From NCBI GenBank assembly GCA_022709465.1, contig JAKLIT010000047.1, positions 1 through 10,165 on the forward strand: a DNA stretch of 10,165 nucleotides, written 5' to 3'. The first letter of the stretch is position 1, and each line of letters opens with the position of its first letter. The position numbers were made by a program, and so were the translations under genes. Under the pieces are notes generated by a model. The model saw only the letters and a program-made list of their open reading frames with translations, was not told the DNA's origin and did no database searches. Shown here piece after piece: positions 7,136-10,165 of this stretch. Source of the stretch: Candidatus Omnitrophota bacterium (GTDB lineage Bacteria > Omnitrophota > Koll11 > Pluralincolimonadales > Pluralincolimonadaceae).

Positions 7136-7714
7136 TTAGAGGTTTTCGGCCAGGACTTCGTAATACGGCTGCGGATGCTTGCAAGCCGGGCATTCATTCG
7201 GGGCTTCGGGCCCTTCGAAAACGTAGCCGCAATTCCTGCAGTGCCATTTGACCGGCGCCTTCTTCTTGAAGACCTCGCCGCCGGCTATATTGCCGGCCAG
7301 CTTCCGGTATCTCGCCTCATGGAATCTCTCGACCTTGGCGATCTGCTCGAAAGAGCGGGCGACTTCCGGGAACCCTTCCTGCGCGGCCACCTTCCCGAAA
7401 TCGGCGTAGAGCGTCGTCCATTCAAGGTTCTCGCCGGCAGCGGCGTGCTCAAGGTTCGCTTTCGTATCCTTTATAATGCCCGCGGGATATGACGCGGTTA
7501 TCTCAACATCCCCTCCCTCGAGATACTTGAAGAACACCTTCGCGTGCTCTTTCTCGTTCTCGGCGGTCTCGAGGAATATCGCGGAGATCTGCTCGTACCC
7601 TTCTTTCTTGGCGGCGCTCGCGAAATACGTATACCTGTTGCGCGCCTGCGACTCTCCCGCGAAAGCTGCCAACAGGTTCTTCTCCGTCCGCGTGCCCTTC
7701 AGTGATTTTCCCAT
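7136..7714 (-). CDS. rbr: Rubrerythrin (diiron peroxidase with rubredoxin-like domain)
   Basis: The 192-residue product is full length for classical rubrerythrin and aligns closely with the Desulfovibrio protein from memory. The N-terminal four-helix diiron domain shows [20 protein letters not shown] (3-22) with E21, the E54-x-x-H57 pair, E95 and E98 in AGENLEW, and E129-x-x-H132 in VERFHEARY. The C-terminal rubredoxin-like domain has [14 protein letters not shown] (C159, C162) and CPACKHP (C175, C178), ligands of a single Fe(SCys)4 site. The enzyme reduces hydrogen peroxide in the cytoplasm of anaerobes, taking electrons from NAD(P)H through rubredoxin partners. It starts 19 bases after the preceding minus-strand gene and has a strong ribosome binding site. 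It could be read from the block 2 transcript, from its own promoter, or both. No PerR-type operator is evident. Confidence 0.97.
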   Translation of the reverse strand: MGKSLKGTRTEKNLLAAFAGESQARNRYTYFASAAKKEGYEQISAIFLETAENEKEHAKVFFKYLEGGDVEITASYPAGIIKDTKANLEHAAAGENLEWTTLYADFGKVAAQEGFPEVARSFEQIAKVERFHEARYRKLAGNIAGGEVFKKKAPVKWHCRNCGYVFEGPEAPNECPACKHPQPYYEVLAENL

Positions 7715-7721
7715 TCTATTG

Positions 7722-7726
7722 CCTCC
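7722..7726 (-). promoter_or_regulatory. Ribosome binding site of rubrerythrin
   Basis: On the minus strand AAAAAGGAGGC precedes the ATG (7714) with seven bases between GGAGG and the start. It is one of the two strongest Shine-Dalgarno sites in the window and fixes the start codon. It suggests high, independent translation of rubrerythrin compared with the weakly preceded, overlap-coupled genes of block 1. Confidence 0.75.
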
Positions 7727-7733
7727 TTTTTAG

Positions 7734-8513
7734 TTACCTGCCCGTCATGAACGCTTCTATGCTGAACGCTATTATATACAAAACCAGCGACGATAACATT
7801 AATATTTTCGACATCCCGTATGCCGTGTCCCAGCCCTGGTTCGCTTTCTTGAGGATCTTGAAATCCGTCACATATACGATCTCGCACGCGTGCGAGCCGG
7901 TGTCATCCCTCGTGACGCTCGATTCGCGCCAGAAGCCCTGCCAGCTTGGCGTAGTATAATCGACAAGGTAGCCCTTCATCCATATCTGGTCGCCTTTACC
8001 GGCGCTCATTATCAGGGCCGCAACCTTGTCGTTCGCGGCAAGGACGTGGTTATTCGATATGCTTGAATCGCTGAAGTTGACGATTATATCATGCTGCTTT
8101 TCCCCGAAGGTCCCGAACTTGAAATCCCAATGGAGCGACCAGCTATTGTTCGTAAATTTCAGGTCACGATATACGCCGGTGCTTATGTTATCCCCCCAGA
8201 CGATGCCTATATCCTTGTTGTTCAGGTAATCCTGCGACTCCTTATGCTCCATGTCCCAGAATACCGAGCTGTGGTGATACGAAACGACCAGTCCGTACAG
8301 CTCGTATGCGTATTTCGGCCTTATCGTATAGGTATACTCGCCCATCTTTTTTTCGAATGCCCCGGCGTCCGTCTCGGACTGGACCGGTTTCCTCAGGAGC
8401 TCCTTCAATATCATGTCCTTCGGGGGCAGGTCGTCTTTCAGTATGTATGAAGCCGCGAACAATATGATGCCGAAGATCAGCGCGGTCCTCAGCATGAACT
8501 TAATGGCCTTCAT
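7734..8513 (-). CDS. Conserved hypothetical two-TM protein of unassigned family
   Basis: I do not recognise a named domain in this 259-residue protein. Residues 8-24 form a hydrophobic N-terminal segment (signal anchor) and residues 236-254 a second one near the C-terminus. The region between would therefore form a soluble domain of about 210 residues, probably outside the cytoplasm. That domain has conserved-looking aromatic and charged motifs: GLVVSYHHSSVFWDMEHKE (74-92), DIGIVWGDNISTGVYRDLKF (101-120), NSWSLHWDFKFG (123-134), GYLVDYT (181-187) and a CEIVYVTDFKILKK run (210-223). I recall similar uncharacterised proteins with a VSYHHSS..W motif in other Gram-negative groups, but cannot check this. 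The ATG lies 1 base after the phosphoesterase stop and has a GGAGG site at 8521-8525 with seven-base spacing. Co-transcription with that gene is likely. Confidence 0.85.
   Translation of the reverse strand: MKAIKFMLRTALIFGIILFAASYILKDDLPPKDMILKELLRKPVQSETDAGAFEKKMGEYTYTIRPKYAYELYGLVVSYHHSSVFWDMEHKESQDYLNNKDIGIVWGDNISTGVYRDLKFTNNSWSLHWDFKFGTFGEKQHDIIVNFSDSSISNNHVLAANDKVAALIMSAGKGDQIWMKGYLVDYTTPSWQGFWRESSVTRDDTGSHACEIVYVTDFKILKKANQGWDTAYGMSKILMLSSLVLYIIAFSIEAFMTGR
7771..7776 (-). promoter_or_regulatory. Candidate -10 element upstream of rubrerythrin
   Basis: The minus strand reads TATATAAT here, including a perfect TATAAT about 57 bases upstream of the rubrerythrin ATG. It lies inside the 3' end of the preceding gene, where it also encodes a membrane segment. 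Seventeen bases further upstream there is only a poor -35 match (ATGTTA). It could give rubrerythrin its own promoter, but an AT-rich Tyr-Ile-Ile codon run would give the same string by chance. Confidence 0.2.
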
Positions 8514-8514
8514 T

Positions 8515-9465
8515 TTATGGCCTCCGGCCTATCTCGGGCTTTATGTCGAACACCGTTATCTCCGGGCGGGCGAAGAACCTCGCCTTGATCGGCGCCTTGC
8601 CTTCGAGCCCGAGCCCCCTGTTGACGTAGAGGACCGTATCGCCGACCTTATATTCTCCCGCCTCATACCTCTTCCCGTATTTCGCGAACGTGATTATCGC
8701 GCCGTAGACCGGAAGGGCTATCTGCCCGCCGTGGGTATGCCCGCAAAGGTAGAGGTCGACGTTCGCTTTTCCTTTCATATCCTCGACGAGGTCCGGTTTA
8801 TGGTACAGGAATACGCTGTATTTGTCGCGCGGGACCCTGCTGAGGGCCTCCGGCCATCTCCTCCATCCCCCGAAATCAAGCCCGGTAATGTACACCGGTT
8901 CGCCGTCCTTCACCAGCTTCACGGTCTCCCTGTCCAGGGCCTTGAAACCCGTGCCTCCGAAGAGGTCCTTGCCGCGCATGAACCAGTAATCGAAATTCCC
9001 CGTGACGGCGAATTTCCACGGGGCATCTATCGCTTTCATCGCGGCCTTGAAGACCGGCATCGCCTTCTCGGTATTCAGCGCGTCGCCCGTAAAGACGACC
9101 ACGTCGGGCTTGAGGGAATTGATGATCGCGACGGCCTTCATCTCCCTGCCGTCCTCGGGGTCACAATGCGTGTCGGATATCTGGACTATCCTGATATGCG
9201 CTTTGGAGAGCTTGGGCGTAGTCAACCCCACCCTCTTGACCTCTATCCATTGCGGCTCTATGAACATGGCATACAGGATGCATAATATGCCGATGAATGA
9301 GACGATGTGCACCGCGACGGCCGGCTTTGACAGGAACCCGGAAGGCCCCTGCCGCCTACCCAACTTATGGAATATAAGCTTCAGGATAAGCGACGCTTCT
9401 TTGATATAGACGGCAAGCACTACACAAAGGAACAGCGTCAGCGATACGTATTCGCGTATCAGCAT
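8515..9465 (-). CDS. Membrane-anchored metallophosphoesterase (YkuE/YaeI-like calcineurin family)
   Basis: A 316-residue protein with two hydrophobic N-terminal segments (about 7-30 and 50-69) followed by a calcineurin-like phosphoesterase domain. The dinuclear-metal motifs appear in order: QISDTH (96-100, D98 and H100), FTGDALN (125-131, D128), GNFDY (156-160, N157), YHKPDL (221-226, H222) and CGHTHGGQ (241-248, H243 and H245). All expected metal ligands are present, but the catalytic His of the canonical GNHD block is Phe158. Family members include lipid-linked pyrophosphatases such as UDP-2,3-diacylglucosamine hydrolases and YkuE-type enzymes, so a membrane lipid or polyprenyl pyrophosphate substrate is plausible. 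The substrate is not shown by the sequence. The start overlaps the hydrolase stop by one base (TGATG) without a good ribosome binding site, so translation is probably coupled. Confidence 0.92.
   Translation of the reverse strand: MLIREYVSLTLFLCVVLAVYIKEASLILKLIFHKLGRRQGPSGFLSKPAVAVHIVSFIGILCILYAMFIEPQWIEVKRVGLTTPKLSKAHIRIVQISDTHCDPEDGREMKAVAIINSLKPDVVVFTGDALNTEKAMPVFKAAMKAIDAPWKFAVTGNFDYWFMRGKDLFGGTGFKALDRETVKLVKDGEPVYITGLDFGGWRRWPEALSRVPRDKYSVFLYHKPDLVEDMKGKANVDLYLCGHTHGGQIALPVYGAIITFAKYGKRYEAGEYKVGDTVLYVNRGLGLEGKAPIKARFFARPEITVFDIKPEIGRRP
8521..8525 (-). promoter_or_regulatory. Ribosome binding site of the two-TM protein, inside a short palindrome
   Basis: GGAGG on the minus strand lies seven bases before the ATG at 8513 and within the last codons of the phosphoesterase gene. 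It sits in GGCCGGAGGCC (8519-8529), a 4-bp GGCC stem around GGA that could partly mask the site until ribosomes reading the upstream gene open it. Confidence 0.55.
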
Positions 9466-10165
9466 CAGATGAGCTTGCCCTTTTCAAGCACAAGGGTCTT
9501 CTTGAGCTTTATGTCGCGCGAGGAGCTGCCTATCATGACTTCGAATTCGCCCTGTTCGGCGAGCCAGTCCTTGCCCTTCACGTCATAAAAAGCGAGCGAC
9601 CTCTTGTCTATCTTAAAAGTGACGCGTACGGTCTCGCCGGGCTCGAGAAAGACCCTCCTGAAACCCTTAAGCTCCTTGACGGGCCTCTCGACGCTGGCTT
9701 TCACGTCCTTTATATACATCTGCGCGACCTCCGCGCCCGCGCGCGAGCCGGTATTCTTCAGGTCAAAACTGACCTCCGCGCTTATCTTCCCGTCTGAGAT
9801 CTTCTCCGGGGTAACTTTCATGTTCGAATATTCGAACGTCGTATACGAAAGGCCGTGGCCGAACGGGAACTCGACATCCTTGCCTTCCTTTTCGAAATGC
9901 CTGTATCCGACGAATATCCCGTCCGAATAGAACGTCTTTCCGTTCTTCCCCGGGTATGTCGGGTACGCGGAACAATCCTCCCAGCGTTTCGGGAACGACG
10001 TAGGCAGTTTACCTGACGGGTTGTATTCGCCGGTCAGCACGTCAGCAATGGAATTGCCGCCTTCCTGGCCCGGGTACCACGCCTCAACCAGCGCGGGGAC
10101 CTTGTCTATCCAGCCGCTGAGAAGGACCGCCGAACCCGTGTTAAGGACAACCACCGTGTTCTTGC
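9465..10165 (-). CDS. Glycoside hydrolase family 3 beta-glucosidase-like protein (C-terminal part, 5' end beyond window)
   Basis: The reading frame is open to the window edge and enters as KNTVVVLNTGSAVL, so the gene begins beyond position 10165. The visible part of about 232 residues covers the end of the GH3 C-terminal alpha/beta domain, with W-YPGQEGGN-IADVL and NPSGKLPTSFP, then GYRHFE and FPFGHGLSYTTFEYS. A fibronectin III-like domain follows (GAEVAQMYIKDVKASVERPVKELKGF and LEPGETVRVTF, split by variable residues). These are hallmark strings of beta-glucosidase/xylosidase GH3 enzymes. The catalytic Asp nucleophile sits in the N-terminal domain and is not visible, and neither is any signal peptide. 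The enzyme would release terminal sugars from oligosaccharides. A GTG at 10152-10154 is an internal codon, not the likely start. It is the most upstream visible gene of block 2. Confidence 0.95.
   Translation of the reverse strand, partial: KNTVVVLNTGSAVLLSGWIDKVPALVEAWYPGQEGGNSIADVLTGEYNPSGKLPTSFPKRWEDCSAYPTYPGKNGKTFYSDGIFVGYRHFEKEGKDVEFPFGHGLSYTTFEYSNMKVTPEKISDGKISAEVSFDLKNTGSRAGAEVAQMYIKDVKASVERPVKELKGFRRVFLEPGETVRVTFKIDKRSLAFYDVKGKDWLAEQGEFEVMIGSSSRDIKLKKTLVLEKGKLI

Noticed and set aside
7106..7492. Plus-strand open frame starting in the palindrome and running opposite rubrerythrin
   Set aside because: It is antisense to an unmistakable rubrerythrin and has no ribosome binding site or domain.
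8413..9285. Plus-strand open frame of 290 codons opposite the phosphoesterase
   Set aside because: The minus strand carries all calcineurin motifs in order, and the plus-strand product has no family features.

Overview
The window reads as a dense bacterial locus with two convergent gene blocks meeting near position 7100. Base composition is moderately GC-rich by eye. Almost every gene overlaps or nearly touches the next. No gap is longer than about 40 bases, and no tRNA, rRNA, CRISPR array or transposase is visible. The style (GT2/GT-C fusion, an ABC-exported glycan cluster, frequent ATA and AGG codons, a REP-like palindrome) would fit an uncultivated lineage such as Omnitrophota or a relative. 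That assignment is a guess; nothing here fixes the taxon.

Block 1 (plus strand, 1-7100) looks like part of a surface-polysaccharide or glycoconjugate operon. In order it holds the C-terminal end of a Wzt-like ABC export ATPase, a fused GT2 plus membrane GT-C glycosyltransferase, a radical SAM protein with a SPASM-like cysteine-rich tail, two tandem paralogous GT4 glycosyltransferases, and a third, more distant GT4. The genes are coupled by short overlaps (4 to 26 bases) or by a 1-base gap. They therefore probably form one transcript that builds, modifies and exports a glycan. The radical SAM enzyme is the least explained member.

The junction (7059-7135) is a long imperfect palindrome with a perfect 12-bp outer stem followed by a T-rich run. 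It probably works as a terminator for both converging blocks. It looks like a REP-type repeat, and it supplies the last 13 codons of the final GT4 gene.

Block 2 (minus strand, read from 10165 down to 7136) holds the C-terminal third of a family 3 glycoside hydrolase, a membrane-anchored metallophosphoesterase with an altered GNHD motif, an unassigned two-TM protein, and a classical rubrerythrin. Spacing is again 1 to about 20 bases. These four share no obvious pathway. Rubrerythrin points to an anaerobe or microaerophile with peroxide defence.

The points most worth a second look are the radical SAM gene inside a glycan export cluster, the tandem GT4 pair with patchy DNA identity, the repeat-derived C-terminus at the junction, and altered motif residues in the ABC ATPase (H-loop His to Asn) and the phosphoesterase (GNHD to GNFD).
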